DNA of 64,000 nucleotides from an uncultured Colwellia sp. Its GTDB lineage: Bacteria; Pseudomonadota; Gammaproteobacteria; Enterobacterales; Alteromonadaceae. Every line of letters begins with the position of its first letter. Position 1 is the stretch's first letter. Of the stretch, positions 28,233-38,439 are shown in pieces. The DNA lies in assembly GCA_913058395.1 (NCBI GenBank), contig CAJXQI010000013.1, positions 1 to 64,000 of the forward strand, read 5' to 3'. The notes under the pieces were generated by a model, which saw only the letters and a program-made list of their open reading frames with translations, was not told the origin of the DNA and did not search any database. The translations under genes were made by a program, and so were the position numbers.

Positions 28233-29876
28233 CTAAACCGCTTTAGCTTGGGCCATAGATAATAAGGTTGGTAAAAAGGTTTCACTTTCTTGTGCTAATA
28301 GCGTTTGCTCTGCTAACACATCTTGCAAAATTGTTTTTGTCGTTAACGGGTTTGCCAATACCACACGAAAAACCAAGGTTTTACGACCGTTATATTTTTG
28401 CACTTCAATACGAGTACGTGAAACAAACGACTTACCATTTTCACGCTGACGTTTTTGCACAAACTTAGTTAGCTTATCTAATAAATTATTAATACTTTCT
28501 TGTTCATCTTCAGTCGCTACAGCCAATAATGCCTGTACGCTAGATGGATTATAACGATAGGTTAATAAACATAACTCAGGTTGTGTGACCAATTCAAAAT
28601 CAGCTTGTTGTTCAATCAACTGGGCAAAGTAATGTGCTTTTTCAATACTAGTATTAATCAACATTTCATAGCCAGGGCGACTAATAACGTGCAACGCTGC
28701 ATAAACTAACATTGCCATACCTGGACGCGAACCTTCTAAGGTATGACTACCTAAATCTTTCGAGCCTTTACGTAGAATATATTCAGCATGATGTTCAATA
28801 GCAGCAACTGAAGCTGGATTTTTGAAAACCACCAAACCTGCACCCATAGGTACATACATTTGCTTATGCGCATCAATCGTTACCGAGTCAGCTAACTCAA
28901 TGCCTTTTAAAAGCGGTCGATATTTATTTGATAATAGCGTCGCTCCGCCCCATGCAGCATCAACATGAAAATGTGCGCCGTATTGCTGCGCTATTTCAGC
29001 CATTTTATCAAGCGGGTCAATATTGCCAGTTTCTGTCGTGCCAGCAACGCCTACTATGCTCAATATGCGAATATTTTCTTGTGCTAACTTTTCGCACTTA
29101 GCTTTAAGCAACTGACAATCAATTTTGTTATTTTCATCTGTCGGAATAGCAATAACGCTATCTTGGCCAATACCTAGTACATCAGCAGACTTTTTCAGTG
29201 AATAATGACCACGGTCAGACACTAGAATCGCTAAACCATCATATTGATAGTGTTTAAGCGCACTGTATAAGCCTTCACGAGCGACACCGCGAAATTCACC
29301 ATCAGGTCTTAATAAATTATTTCGTGCAACCCAGAGTGCGGTTAAATTCGCGACAGTACCGCCAGAGCAAAATGCACCTAATGAATGATTAGCACTGTGC
29401 ATCCACTCTTGATAAAAAGGTTCGTCATCTTGATAAACTAATCGATGCATCATTCCTAGTACTTGACGTTCCATCGGCGTAAACGCCTTAGAAGTTTCAA
29501 TTTTAACTAGGTTTTGATTTAATCCGATCATCAACTTTGACAGCGGTAAAATAAAGTAAGGTAATGCAGAAGTCATATGTCCAATAAAATTTGGACTAGA
29601 AGTGTGAACTGATTGCGACACCAACTTATCAAGCAAGTGATGCATGTGATCAGATACAAACGCTGGATTTTCAGGAATTTGTGAACTAGCAAAATCTTTT
29701 TCAATTTCAGACAGTGCTTGCTCGGTCGCCGCAATGTGCTCACCAAGAAAACCCGCTAAATTTTGCGATATCTCATTCTCTATTCGGCCTAATGTTGAAT
29801 TAGGCGCAACTGGAATGGTAAAGATGCGATGTAAAGACTCTTCACTCGCTTTTGCAGCGCGTTTACTAACCGTCAT
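28233..29876 (-). CDS. panP: PLP-dependent aspartate 1-decarboxylase PanP
   Basis: 547 aa fold-type I group II decarboxylase. The PLP lysine is K338 in DAHKQMYVPMG, and D306 in HVDAAWGG binds the PLP ring nitrogen. The sequence belongs with glutamate-decarboxylase-like proteins that replace PanD in many gammaproteobacteria (NOD_PanD_pyr type). It makes beta-alanine from aspartate for PanC. It sits convergent with panC and just before yadGH, the position of pyruvoyl-type panD in E. coli; no panD is in the window. Confidence 0.9.
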   Translation of the reverse strand: MTVSKRAAKASEESLHRIFTIPVAPNSTLGRIENEISQNLAGFLGEHIAATEQALSEIEKDFASSQIPENPAFVSDHMHHLLDKLVSQSVHTSSPNFIGHMTSALPYFILPLSKLMIGLNQNLVKIETSKAFTPMERQVLGMMHRLVYQDDEPFYQEWMHSANHSLGAFCSGGTVANLTALWVARNNLLRPDGEFRGVAREGLYSALKHYQYDGLAILVSDRGHYSLKKSADVLGIGQDSVIAIPTDENNKIDCQLLKAKCEKLAQENIRILSIVGVAGTTETGNIDPLDKMAEIAQQYGAHFHVDAAWGGATLLSNKYRPLLKGIELADSVTIDAHKQMYVPMGAGLVVFKNPASVAAIEHHAEYILRKGSKDLGSHTLEGSRPGMAMLVYAALHVISRPGYEMLINTSIEKAHYFAQLIEQQADFELVTQPELCLLTYRYNPSSVQALLAVATEDEQESINNLLDKLTKFVQKRQRENGKSFVSRTRIEVQKYNGRKTLVFRVVLANPLTTKTILQDVLAEQTLLAQESETFLPTLLSMAQAKAV

Positions 29877-30016
29877 ACTTATTCACTATTTACTACTCAC
29901 CCATAAGCAAGTTGTTTTACATAAGTGCGGCACTTTAATAAAATTTTCAGCAAAAGTCTCGTTTTTTCAACTCAATTGCCGTTTAAAACAATAATATTGA
30001 AGATAACTTAATCGTA
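29877..30016. other. Promoter-side spacer of panP
   Basis: About 140 AT-rich bases between the panP start and the stop of a 32-aa gene on the same strand. It contains CAATAATATTG, a short palindrome. I see no terminator with a clear T-tract, so the peptide gene may be read through into panP. Confidence 0.4.
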
Positions 30017-30115
30017 TTAAGCTAGTAATGTTGCGGCGTAAACTAGTCCTAGTTCAACAATTGCTAAGCTGCTTAAAGCCATCATAAATACTGTTTTTTT
30101 AATATTGTTAGTCAT
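30017..30115 (-). CDS. Putative 32-aa single-pass membrane peptide
   Basis: ATG with AGGA eight bases upstream opens a frame of 32 codons. The peptide starts MTNNIKKTVF with two Lys, then has one hydrophobic helix to the end (ALSSLAIVELGLVYAATLL) with a lone Glu inside the helix. An in-frame ATG three codons upstream overlaps the ribosome site. A clean ribosome site and positive-inside pattern argue for a real small protein. It is not part of a known family that I recognise. Confidence 0.5.
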   Translation of the reverse strand: MTNNIKKTVFMMALSSLAIVELGLVYAATLLA

Positions 30116-30243
30116 GTTATTCATCCTAAATTACAAATTGATATATCAAGGTATAATCAACTTTCAGGCCAAAAACACAAGCAATTGAAATATAAGAAAA
30201 AAGTTATAAAAGACAAAGAAAATACAAATTTAAAGATTAAGAT

Positions 30244-30275
30244 AATTGGCTAAATAAATGTAAATTTAGCCAATT
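30244..30275 (-). terminator. Hairpin after the TrmB-like gene
   Basis: AATTGGCTAAAT (30244-30255) and ATTTAGCCAATT (30264-30275) form a perfect 12-bp stem with an 8-nt loop, 18 nt past the stop of the minus-strand methyltransferase gene. The following bases are T-rich but interrupted. Confidence 0.55.
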
Positions 30276-30292
30276 AATTAAAATTTTCACAA

Positions 30293-30985
30293 CTAACTCT
30301 TAGCAATAGTTAATTGCCAACATATTTGACCACTGGCCTGATACTTTGCTTCGAACGGTGTTAACGGCTGCTCGTCATTAACTTTTGAAATACTACCGAA
30401 GAACCCCATAATGCCAGCCGCAACCTGAAACTCTTGCAGGTATAACTGCCAATTACTGCGGAGAATTATTTCATTACCTACGGCAATAATTTGCGGAAAA
30501 ACCGCACTACCATGCCAACGTCTTTGCACATGTTTTGCTTTTGGCCAAGGATTAGGATACAAAATATAATGCTTGTCGACTGGCCATTTAGCAGCAACGA
30601 CCAAACGATAAAAGTCATTTAAATCGGCACGCACAAGGTGGTAATTATCAACAATGCCTTCACCATCTTCTCGTTCAACATCATCAACATTACGCGTAAT
30701 GCGATGTGCTGATTTATCAACGCCAATCACTAAAGCATTGGGATTTTGTTTTGCTAACAATCGGGTACTTTGCCCTACACCACAGCAAGAGTCTAAAATC
30801 ACAGGGCCTGTAAATGATTGCACGATAGCATCCATTTCATCAAAGGCTTGTTGGGTATGTGCCTGTATCGGCTTTTGTGACGGATGCTCAATATGCTTAG
30901 CAACAATCTCTGCTAGCTTTTCATGTATACCAGGTTGATTAGTCACAATGGCTTTAGAATCGCCGGTGATTTCTGTAGAGCTCAT
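30293..30985 (-). CDS. TrmB-like SAM-dependent methyltransferase
   Basis: 230 aa. The block YPNPWPKAKHVQRRWHG (143-159) is the hallmark of tRNA (guanine-N7)-methyltransferase. The SAM-binding motif reads VILDSCCGVGQSTRLLA (62-78), not the EIGFGMG pattern of standard TrmB. It is therefore a divergent relative, probably a second copy beside a normal trmB elsewhere in the genome. It may modify tRNA or another RNA. It lies downstream of yadH on the same strand. Confidence 0.8.
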   Translation of the reverse strand: MSSTEITGDSKAIVTNQPGIHEKLAEIVAKHIEHPSQKPIQAHTQQAFDEMDAIVQSFTGPVILDSCCGVGQSTRLLAKQNPNALVIGVDKSAHRITRNVDDVEREDGEGIVDNYHLVRADLNDFYRLVVAAKWPVDKHYILYPNPWPKAKHVQRRWHGSAVFPQIIAVGNEIILRSNWQLYLQEFQVAAGIMGFFGSISKVNDEQPLTPFEAKYQASGQICWQLTIAKS

Positions 30986-31017
30986 TACTCATTTACCTAT
31001 AAATTTTCAAAAGTTCA

Positions 31018-31052
31018 CGCACTATGCTCAAGCCACTTGGCGAGATAGTGCG
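31018..31052 (-). repeat. Hairpin between yadH and the TrmB-like gene
   Basis: CGCACTAT (31018-31025) and ATAGTGCG (31045-31052) are perfect complements just after the yadH stop on the minus strand. The stretch after it is only mildly T-rich. It could be a weak terminator or processing site. Confidence 0.45.
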
Positions 31053-31065
31053 CGTTTAATAACGG

Positions 31066-31839
31066 CTAGCTTCTTAAGCCAATACCTTTAGTGATCAATA
31101 CCATGGCGATGGTGTACAAACTGACAATAAAAACACCTAGTACAGAGAAAGACAGTACTAAGCTAACGTCGGTAATTCCTAAAAATCCATACCTAAAGGC
31201 ATTGACCATATAGACGATAGGATTTATTTGCGATACACCTTGCCAAAATTCAGGCAATAAACTGATCGAGTAAAACACACCACCTAAATAGGTTAATGGC
31301 GTTAAAATAAAGGTCGGAATAATCGAGATATCATCAAAGCTACCTGCAAAAATAGCGTTTATTAATCCGCCTAAAGCAAAGGTAGCAGAGGTCAATGCAA
31401 CCGTTGCGATAATCACCCAAATATTATGAATTTGTATATCGACAAAAAACATTGCCACGAAAGTGACAATACTGCCAACTAACATGCCGCGCGCCATACC
31501 ACCGCCAACATAGCCGGCAACAATAACCCAATTAGGCACCGGTGCTACCAGCATTTCTTCGACATTACGTTGCCACTTGGCACTAAAAAATGACGAAGCG
31601 ACATTGGAATAAGAGTTTGTAATAACACTCATCATGATCAGCCCAGGCACGATAAATGACATATAGTCAAAGCCGCCCATTTCGCCAATACGAGAGCCAA
31701 TTAATGAGCCAAAAATGACAAAATACAAACTAATAGTAATTGCTGGTGGTACAAGGGTTTGCACCCAAATACGCATAAAACGGTGAATTTCTTTATGTAG
31801 AATACTTTTTAGCGCGATAATATTTCTTGCTGCAATCAT
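31066..31839 (-). CDS. yadH: ABC-2 type transporter permease YadH
   Basis: 257 aa with six hydrophobic segments and the ABC-2 pattern (PPAITISLYFVIFGSLIG, the FFSAKWQRNVEEMLVAPVP region). E. coli YadH has 256 aa. It forms the membrane part of an exporter with YadG, five bases upstream. Substrate unknown. Confidence 0.93.
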   Translation of the reverse strand: MIAARNIIALKSILHKEIHRFMRIWVQTLVPPAITISLYFVIFGSLIGSRIGEMGGFDYMSFIVPGLIMMSVITNSYSNVASSFFSAKWQRNVEEMLVAPVPNWVIVAGYVGGGMARGMLVGSIVTFVAMFFVDIQIHNIWVIIATVALTSATFALGGLINAIFAGSFDDISIIPTFILTPLTYLGGVFYSISLLPEFWQGVSQINPIVYMVNAFRYGFLGITDVSLVLSFSVLGVFIVSLYTIAMVLITKGIGLRS

Positions 31840-31844
31840 CTTGC

Positions 31845-32786
31845 TTACTCCTCTATCGCACTGGTTGCTGATTCTTGACCACTACCTACTAAACTGACAA
31901 ATAGCTCTTCTAGTCGATTACTTTTATTTCGCATACTCAACACTTCAATGCCCTGCTGTGTTAGCTCAGTAAATACTTGATTTATGGTTTGACACTTTTT
32001 CACATCAACTTCTAACGTGTGATCGTCAACAACTCGAAAGCAAAAACCAGTCAAATGTGCTGGCTTGCTGTTAGGTTTTAAATCAAAAACAAAGGTTTCT
32101 ACGTCTAACTTAGCCAACAAAGACTTCATATCGGTATTTTCAACAATAATACCCGAGTCGATAATGGCAATATTTCGACAAAGCATTTCTGCTTCTTCAA
32201 GGTAGTGGGTTGTTAAAATAATGGTGATGCCTTGTTGGTTTAATTCACGAAGGAATTCCCACATTGAACGTCTAAGCTCAATATCAACACCAGCTGTTGG
32301 CTCATCAAGTATTAACATTTTAGGTTCGTGCATTAACGCTCGAGCAATCATTAGACGACGTTTCATACCACCAGAAAGCATACGTGCAGCATCGTTTCTT
32401 TTGTCCCATAAATCGAGCTGCTTTAAATATTTTTCTGCCCGTTCAACGGCTATTGAACGTTCAACACCGTAATAACCCGCTTGGTTAACTAGAATTTTCA
32501 TTAAGGGTTCAAACTGATTAAAGTTGAACTCTTGTGGCACTAGGCCAATGAAGCTTTTAGCTGCTTCTAATTCTTGGTCAATATCATGGCCAAAAACAGC
32601 TACTTTTCCTGCAGTTTTATTTACTAGTGAAGTAATAATTCCAATGGTAGTCGACTTACCAGCGCCATTAGGGCCAAGTAAAGCAAAAAAGTCACCCTGA
32701 TTAACCGTTAGGTCAATACCTTTGAGTGCTTGAAAACCACCTTTATAAGTCTTTTCTAACCCTGATATTGTTAATGCCGATTGCAT
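31845..32786 (-). CDS. yadG: ABC transporter ATP-binding protein YadG
   Basis: 313 aa (E. coli 308). Walker A GPNGAGKST, signature LSGGMKRRL and Walker B MLILDEPTAGVD are all present, followed by the C-terminal extension typical of ABC-2 exporters. I start at the ATG (32786), which has GGGA upstream, rather than the in-frame TTG four codons earlier. It powers YadH. Confidence 0.94.
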   Translation of the reverse strand: MQSALTISGLEKTYKGGFQALKGIDLTVNQGDFFALLGPNGAGKSTTIGIITSLVNKTAGKVAVFGHDIDQELEAAKSFIGLVPQEFNFNQFEPLMKILVNQAGYYGVERSIAVERAEKYLKQLDLWDKRNDAARMLSGGMKRRLMIARALMHEPKMLILDEPTAGVDIELRRSMWEFLRELNQQGITIILTTHYLEEAEMLCRNIAIIDSGIIVENTDMKSLLAKLDVETFVFDLKPNSKPAHLTGFCFRVVDDHTLEVDVKKCQTINQVFTELTQQGIEVLSMRNKSNRLEELFVSLVGSGQESATSAIEE

Positions 32787-33001
32787 AGCAGATCCCAAAA
32801 TATTTGCGTCCCTTTAAGGTGGGGGCAAGTTAAATGTTTTCAATAAGAAATAGTAATTGTTATCAAGCAAATTATACACACCACTTATAACTCAGCGAAA
32901 TAAGTTAATTCATGACGAACAAGCATAAAATTGCGATGAACATATTTGCCTTGTCATTGTATACAATTTACAGTTAGGGCAATGAAAAATAAGGAACGAC
33001 T

Positions 33002-35305
33002 ATGTTTACAGCCAAATTAACTCGCTGGTGTGCATTCGCCGCCATCTCGGTATCACTTGTTGCCTGTCAAAGTACCGCTGACAAACCTGCTACAGGAAAT
33101 AATACAAGCAAAAATCCATTAAGCCTTGAACGTATTTACCAAGAAGGTGAGTTTACTTCTCAGTGGCTTGGTCGCATTCGTTGGTTAGCTGATGGCAGTG
33201 GCTATACCGCTGTTGAAAAGTCAGCAACAACCAAAACAGACAAAGACGGAAAAGCGCAAAGTGTTGGCAAAGAAATTGTTTTCTACGATCCCAGTACATT
33301 AGCGCGAACCGTACTTATATCAGCTGAGCAATTAACACCTAAAGGCGAAGAAAAGCCACTCGCCATTGACAACTACCTTTGGTCAGATGATCGTGCACAA
33401 GTTTTGCTTTATACCAATAGTAAAAAGGTATGGCGCTCAAATAGTCGTGGCGACTACTGGGTATTAAATCTAGCGACTAATCAGTTACAACAATTAGGTG
33501 GTAAAGACGTTAAAGCCAGTAGCTTAATGTTTGCTAAATTTTCACCTGATGGCAGCAAAGTAGCTTATGTTGCTGATAATAATATTTACCTAGAAACGCT
33601 TAGCAACAACCACATTAGCCAATTAACCTCTGATGCCGGCAATGGCATTATTAATGGCTTATTCGATTGGGTTTATGAAGAAGAGTTTTCTATTCGTAAT
33701 GGCTTTCGTTGGAGCCCTGACGGCAAAAGTATCGCTTATTGGCAATTAGATACCCAAGGCAGCAAAGACTTCATCATGATCAATAACACAGATGAACTTT
33801 ATCCAACCTTAACTAAGTTCCCTTACCCAAAAGTTGGCGAACAAAATGCGTTGGCAAAAATAGGTATTGTAAACCTCGACAGCAAGAAAACGGTTTGGGC
33901 AAAGTTACCGAATAACTCACGTGAAATGTACATTCCCCGCATGAATTGGTCTGGTAATTCAGAGCAAGTGCTAATTCAGCATGTTAATCGTAAGCAAGAC
34001 ACCAACAAACTTTATCTGACTAACCGTAATAGCGGTAAAGTTGACCTAATAATGACCGAGCAAGAAGCAACCTTTCTAGACTTTTATGATGACGCTCGTT
34101 GGTTAGAAAATGGTGATGATTTCATTTGGAAAAGTGAGCGTTCAGGTTGGAGACATATTTACAAAATTTCTCGTGATGGCACTAACATCGTCAATTTAAC
34201 AGACGGTGCTTTTGATATTACCGATATACAAGCCGTTGATGAAAAAAATGGTTGGGTATATTTTATTGCTTCGCCAGATGACGTTGCTCAGCGCTATTTA
34301 TATCGCAGTAAGCTAGATGGCACTTTATCAAATCAACGAGTAACACCTGAAGAATTTTCAGGTTCAAATCGCTACCAAATGTCGCCAGATGGCCAGTGGG
34401 CCATTCACTCTCATTCCAGTTTTTCTAAACCAACACAAAAAAGTTTAATAAAAGTATCAGGCCACCAAAATAAACACTTACTGATGGCTAACAAAAAGCT
34501 AAACGAGAAAATGGCTGCTTTGGCAAAACCTGAACATGAGTTTTTTCAAGTAACTGCACAAGATGGCGTAGTACTTGATGGTTACATCATGCGACCTGCT
34601 GATTTTGATGCCAGTAAAAAGTATCCAATAATTTTCTATGTATACGGCGAACCTGCAGGACAAACAGCGCAAGATAGATGGCGCGGAAATGCATATTTTT
34701 GGGATCAAATGCTAACTGAGGAAGGCTTTATTGTTGCCTCTATTGATAACCGTGGTACACCAGCACCTAAAGGAAGAGAGTGGCGTAAATCTATTTATGG
34801 TGCGGTCGGAATTTTATCATCTCGTGATCAAGCTGATGCACTAAAAGCAATGACGGAACGTTGGTCATATATAGATTCAGACCGTGTTGGTATTTGGGGG
34901 CATTCTGGTGGCGGCTCAATGACATTGAACATGCTATTTCGTTACCCTGAACTTTATAAAGTAGGGATTTCTCTAGCACCAGTAGCCGATCAACGCTTAT
35001 ATGACAGTATTTACCAAGAACGCTACTCTGGTTTATTAACTGACTATGCAGAAGGTTATAAGCAAGGTTCACCAATTACTCATGCTAAAAACTTACAAGG
35101 TAAGTTGTTACTAGTTCATGGCACAGGTGATGATAACGTGCATTACCAAGGCACTGAGCGATTAATTAACGAGTTAATTATACATAATCGTCAGTTTGAC
35201 TTTATGTCTTACCCGAACCGAAGCCATGGTATTAGGGAAGGTGAAGGAACAACGTTGCATTTAAAAACAATGATGACTGATTATTTTAATGAGCATTTAA
35301 AGTAA
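33002..35305 (+). CDS. Dipeptidyl peptidase IV family lipoprotein (S9B)
   Basis: 767 aa. The signal peptide ends in the lipobox SLVAC (Cys 22). An N-terminal beta-propeller (about 100-500) carries DWVYEEEF (E226-E228), the Glu motif by which DPP-IV binds the peptide amino end. The C-terminal hydrolase has the triad S635 in HSGGGS, D710/D711 in GTGDDNVHYQ and H742 in NRSHGI. The nucleophile box starts with His where many members have Trp-Ser-Tyr. It cleaves X-Pro or X-Ala dipeptides, probably in the periplasm for peptide use. Confidence 0.92.
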   Translation: MFTAKLTRWCAFAAISVSLVACQSTADKPATGNNTSKNPLSLERIYQEGEFTSQWLGRIRWLADGSGYTAVEKSATTKTDKDGKAQSVGKEIVFYDPSTLARTVLISAEQLTPKGEEKPLAIDNYLWSDDRAQVLLYTNSKKVWRSNSRGDYWVLNLATNQLQQLGGKDVKASSLMFAKFSPDGSKVAYVADNNIYLETLSNNHISQLTSDAGNGIINGLFDWVYEEEFSIRNGFRWSPDGKSIAYWQLDTQGSKDFIMINNTDELYPTLTKFPYPKVGEQNALAKIGIVNLDSKKTVWAKLPNNSREMYIPRMNWSGNSEQVLIQHVNRKQDTNKLYLTNRNSGKVDLIMTEQEATFLDFYDDARWLENGDDFIWKSERSGWRHIYKISRDGTNIVNLTDGAFDITDIQAVDEKNGWVYFIASPDDVAQRYLYRSKLDGTLSNQRVTPEEFSGSNRYQMSPDGQWAIHSHSSFSKPTQKSLIKVSGHQNKHLLMANKKLNEKMAALAKPEHEFFQVTAQDGVVLDGYIMRPADFDASKKYPIIFYVYGEPAGQTAQDRWRGNAYFWDQMLTEEGFIVASIDNRGTPAPKGREWRKSIYGAVGILSSRDQADALKAMTERWSYIDSDRVGIWGHSGGGSMTLNMLFRYPELYKVGISLAPVADQRLYDSIYQERYSGLLTDYAEGYKQGSPITHAKNLQGKLLLVHGTGDDNVHYQGTERLINELIIHNRQFDFMSYPNRSHGIREGEGTTLHLKTMMTDYFNEHLK

Positions 35306-35375
35306 GCCGTATTAGCGCCAATACTTGTCGCTCGTTAACACCTCAGTAAACATGGCACACAGCTTGTGTTGAAGA

Positions 35376-35405
35376 CAAAAAAGCCTGCAAATGCAGGCCT
35401 TTTTA
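35376..35405. terminator. Bidirectional terminator between the two S9 peptidases
   Basis: GCCTGCA (35383-35389) and TGCAGGC (35392-35398) form a tight stem with A and T runs on either side, between convergent genes. Confidence 0.85.
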
Positions 35406-35425
35406 CTGACTTAACAATGGCGGAA

Positions 35426-37600
35426 TTAGATATCCGTCACACCCATGTTAAATAACGTGAAACCATAAATATCAGCGTACTGATCAATCGTTTTACTGAT
35501 CGGCGTACCAGCACCATGACCCGCATCAGTCTCAATACGAATTAAAGTTGGGTTTTTACCTGCTTGCTTCGCTTGTAATTCAGCAGCAAATTTGAATGAG
35601 TGAGCAGGAACCACACGATCATCATGATCGCCAGTTGTCACCATCGTTGCAGGGTAATGCGTACCAGCTTTTACATTATGCACTGGAGAATATGCAAGTA
35701 AGTAGTTAAACATTTCAGCATTGTCATCAGACTTACCGTAGTCATATGCCCAACCAGCACCTGAAGTAAAGGTATGGTAACGCAACATATCAAGTACACC
35801 TACCGCCGGCAACGCCACTTTAAATAGCTCAGGACGTTGCGTCATTACCGCGCCAACAAGTAAACCACCGTTAGAGCCGCCCATTACGGCTAACTTATCA
35901 GAAGAGGTCACTTTTTCACTGATCAGATATTCAGCGGCAGCAATAAAGTCATCAAAAACGTTTTGCTTCTTCAATTGCGTACCAGCGTTATGCCATTTTT
36001 TACCGTATTCACCACCGCCACGTAAGTTAGCGACAGCATAAACACCACCTAATTCTAACCATGCAGCACGAGTAGAGCTAAATTGCGGTTGTAAACTTAC
36101 GTTAAAGCCACCGTAACCATAAAGAATCGTTGGATTATTGCCATCAAGCTTTAAGCCTTTTTTATGGGTAATAATCATCGGTACTTTAGTGCCATCTTTT
36201 GAAGTATAAAATACTTGTTTTGATTCAAAGTTATCGCTATTGAATTTAACTTTCGATTTCATGTGTACAGTAGATTCACCACTTGCCAAGTCTAAGGTGA
36301 AAATAGTTGAAGGTGTTTTTTGGTTGCTAAACGAATAATAAACGTTATCTTGCGATTCTTTACCGCTAAAACCGCCTGCTGTACCAACTTCAGGTAATGT
36401 AATATCACGAATTAGCTTACCATTTAAGTCGTATTGCTGAATCAGCGATGTAGCGTCTTTCATGTATTTGGCAAATAAGTATTTACCGCCTGTAGATACA
36501 GATAACACATTCTCTGTTTCTGGAATTAGGTCAACCCAATTTTCAGGGCTTGGCTTTAATGCGCTAACTTTTACAACGCGTTTATTTGGTGCGTTCTTGT
36601 TAGTGACAAATAATAAGTCATCACCGTTACTGCTAACCATGTAGGTATCAGAGTCGGTATTATCAATCGCTTCAACTAATGGTGCATCAGCTTTAGTTAA
36701 ATCTTTAATAAAGAGTTTATTTCCTGATGTTGAAACAGAGGCATAAACTAATAAATATTTGCCGTCTTTCGTTACTTCACCACTAACATAACGATGCTTT
36801 TCTGCATCAATACCACCGAATACTAAAGTATCTTCTGATTGCGCAGTACCTAGCTTGTGATAATAAAGTTTGTGTTGATCAGTTTTCGCAGAAAGTTCGC
36901 TGCCCTTAGGCTTGTCGTAACTTGAATAGTAAAAACCTTCATTCCCTACCCAAGAAAGGCCACTAAACTTAATATCTATTAATTCAGGCTCAAGCACTTC
37001 TTTAGTTCTAGTATCAATTACTCGCGCCTTACGCCAATCACTGCCACCTTCTGAAATCAGGTAAACTGCATGCGAGCCGTCTTCACTAAATTCAATACTC
37101 GCTAAAGAAACAGTACCGTCTTCACTAAAAGCATTTGGATCTAAAAACACTTCTGCTGCTTCATCACCCTTTTGACGATACAAAACATACTGATTTTGTA
37201 GTCCATCATTTTTGTAAAAATAGCTATAGTCGCCTTCAATAAACGGCATACCAACTTTTTCATAATCTAACAATGCGGCTAGGCGCGATTTAATTTTATC
37301 GCGGTAAGGAATTTGCTCTAAATAGCCATAAGTGGTTTTATTTTGTGCTTTTACCCACTCAGCTGTTTCTGCGCTCATATCGTCTTCTAACCAACGGTAA
37401 GAGTCTGTTACTTTTGTACCGAAGTAATCATCAACAACATCAATTTTTTTTGTTGTTGGATAAGTAACCGCTGTAACTTGTTCTGGTGTAGTAACTTCTT
37501 TTTCTGCTACTGCAGTCGGTGCAGTATCTTGGCCACAGCCGGAAAGACCAAATATAGCCAGTAATACCGAAGAGCTTAAGGTTATTTTTTTAGCGTTCAT
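35426..37600 (-). CDS. Prolyl oligopeptidase family lipoprotein (S9A)
   Basis: 724 aa. The lipobox FGLSGC gives a lipidated Cys near residue 22. The N-terminal segment [27 protein letters not shown] is the prolyl oligopeptidase entry motif. A seven-bladed propeller follows (about 115-470). The hydrolase domain has S576 in GGSNGG, D661 in GDHDDRV and H695 in DAGHGAG. It cuts short peptides after Pro. Together with the convergent DPP-IV it suggests proline-rich peptide breakdown in the envelope. Confidence 0.93.
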   Translation of the reverse strand: MNAKKITLSSSVLLAIFGLSGCGQDTAPTAVAEKEVTTPEQVTAVTYPTTKKIDVVDDYFGTKVTDSYRWLEDDMSAETAEWVKAQNKTTYGYLEQIPYRDKIKSRLAALLDYEKVGMPFIEGDYSYFYKNDGLQNQYVLYRQKGDEAAEVFLDPNAFSEDGTVSLASIEFSEDGSHAVYLISEGGSDWRKARVIDTRTKEVLEPELIDIKFSGLSWVGNEGFYYSSYDKPKGSELSAKTDQHKLYYHKLGTAQSEDTLVFGGIDAEKHRYVSGEVTKDGKYLLVYASVSTSGNKLFIKDLTKADAPLVEAIDNTDSDTYMVSSNGDDLLFVTNKNAPNKRVVKVSALKPSPENWVDLIPETENVLSVSTGGKYLFAKYMKDATSLIQQYDLNGKLIRDITLPEVGTAGGFSGKESQDNVYYSFSNQKTPSTIFTLDLASGESTVHMKSKVKFNSDNFESKQVFYTSKDGTKVPMIITHKKGLKLDGNNPTILYGYGGFNVSLQPQFSSTRAAWLELGGVYAVANLRGGGEYGKKWHNAGTQLKKQNVFDDFIAAAEYLISEKVTSSDKLAVMGGSNGGLLVGAVMTQRPELFKVALPAVGVLDMLRYHTFTSGAGWAYDYGKSDDNAEMFNYLLAYSPVHNVKAGTHYPATMVTTGDHDDRVVPAHSFKFAAELQAKQAGKNPTLIRIETDAGHGAGTPISKTIDQYADIYGFTLFNMGVTDI

Positions 37601-37756
37601 AATTTACCAAATAGTAAGTTGTTATTATTTTGCCCACAATCATATGGGAGACGAATATCTATGTCTAGCTATGCTATAAGTTAACAACTAGTTAATGAAA
37701 ACCTAACGAAATACTATTATGATTAACTTATTGAAAAGTAAACACTTGGGACACTT

Positions 37757-38299
37757 ATGCATATAGAAAATTCAGAACGTCTTAGCTTTAAATTGATTGA
37801 CGAAAGTGATAGCGAATTCTTATTTCAACTCGACCAAGACCCGGACGTTATGCGTTATATCAATGGCGGCAGTATGACGAGCCGTGAAGATATTAAAAAT
37901 AAATTCATTCCACGACTCAACGCTTACAAAAATATCGATAAGGGTTGGGGGCTTTGGAAAGTAACCATTACCGAAAGCCAGCAAGACATTGGCTGGATTT
38001 TAGTTCGCCCAATGGACTTTTTCTCTGACAAACCTATTTGGGATGATATCGAATTAGGTTGGCGTTTCTTGCAATCAACTTGGGGAAAAGGCTATGCCTC
38101 TGAAGCAGCAATACAAATTCACCAAGTATTAGCTAAGTTGCCAGAAAACAAATACTTTAGCGCTGTTGCTATGCATGGCAACGACGGTTCAGTTGGCGTG
38201 ATGAAGAAAATGGGCATGGAATATATTAAATCTTATATTCATTCAGACTCACAATTAGGTGATTTAGATGTCGTGCTTTATCGCATAGAAAATACTTAA
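37757..38299 (+). CDS. GNAT family N-acetyltransferase
   Basis: 180 aa, RimJ/RimL-like GNAT (Acetyltransf_3 type). The start SERLSFKLIDESDSEFLFQL, the DIELGWRFLQSTWGKGYASEA acetyl-CoA-binding region and VGVMKKMGMEY near the end follow the family order. It probably acetylates an N-terminus or small amine. It is divergent from the prolyl oligopeptidase. Confidence 0.88.
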   Translation: MHIENSERLSFKLIDESDSEFLFQLDQDPDVMRYINGGSMTSREDIKNKFIPRLNAYKNIDKGWGLWKVTITESQQDIGWILVRPMDFFSDKPIWDDIELGWRFLQSTWGKGYASEAAIQIHQVLAKLPENKYFSAVAMHGNDGSVGVMKKMGMEYIKSYIHSDSQLGDLDVVLYRIENT

Positions 38300-38439
38300 A
38301 AGAGTTAAAGAAATTATATTGAGATAAATGACTCAAATAGTTACTTAGGCCGCCTCATTGGTATTAGCTCGAACAGATACTTTATGCTGATCGATTTTAA
38401 TTTAAAATGACAGTCACTAAAGTCAGTAAGGCGGCTATA

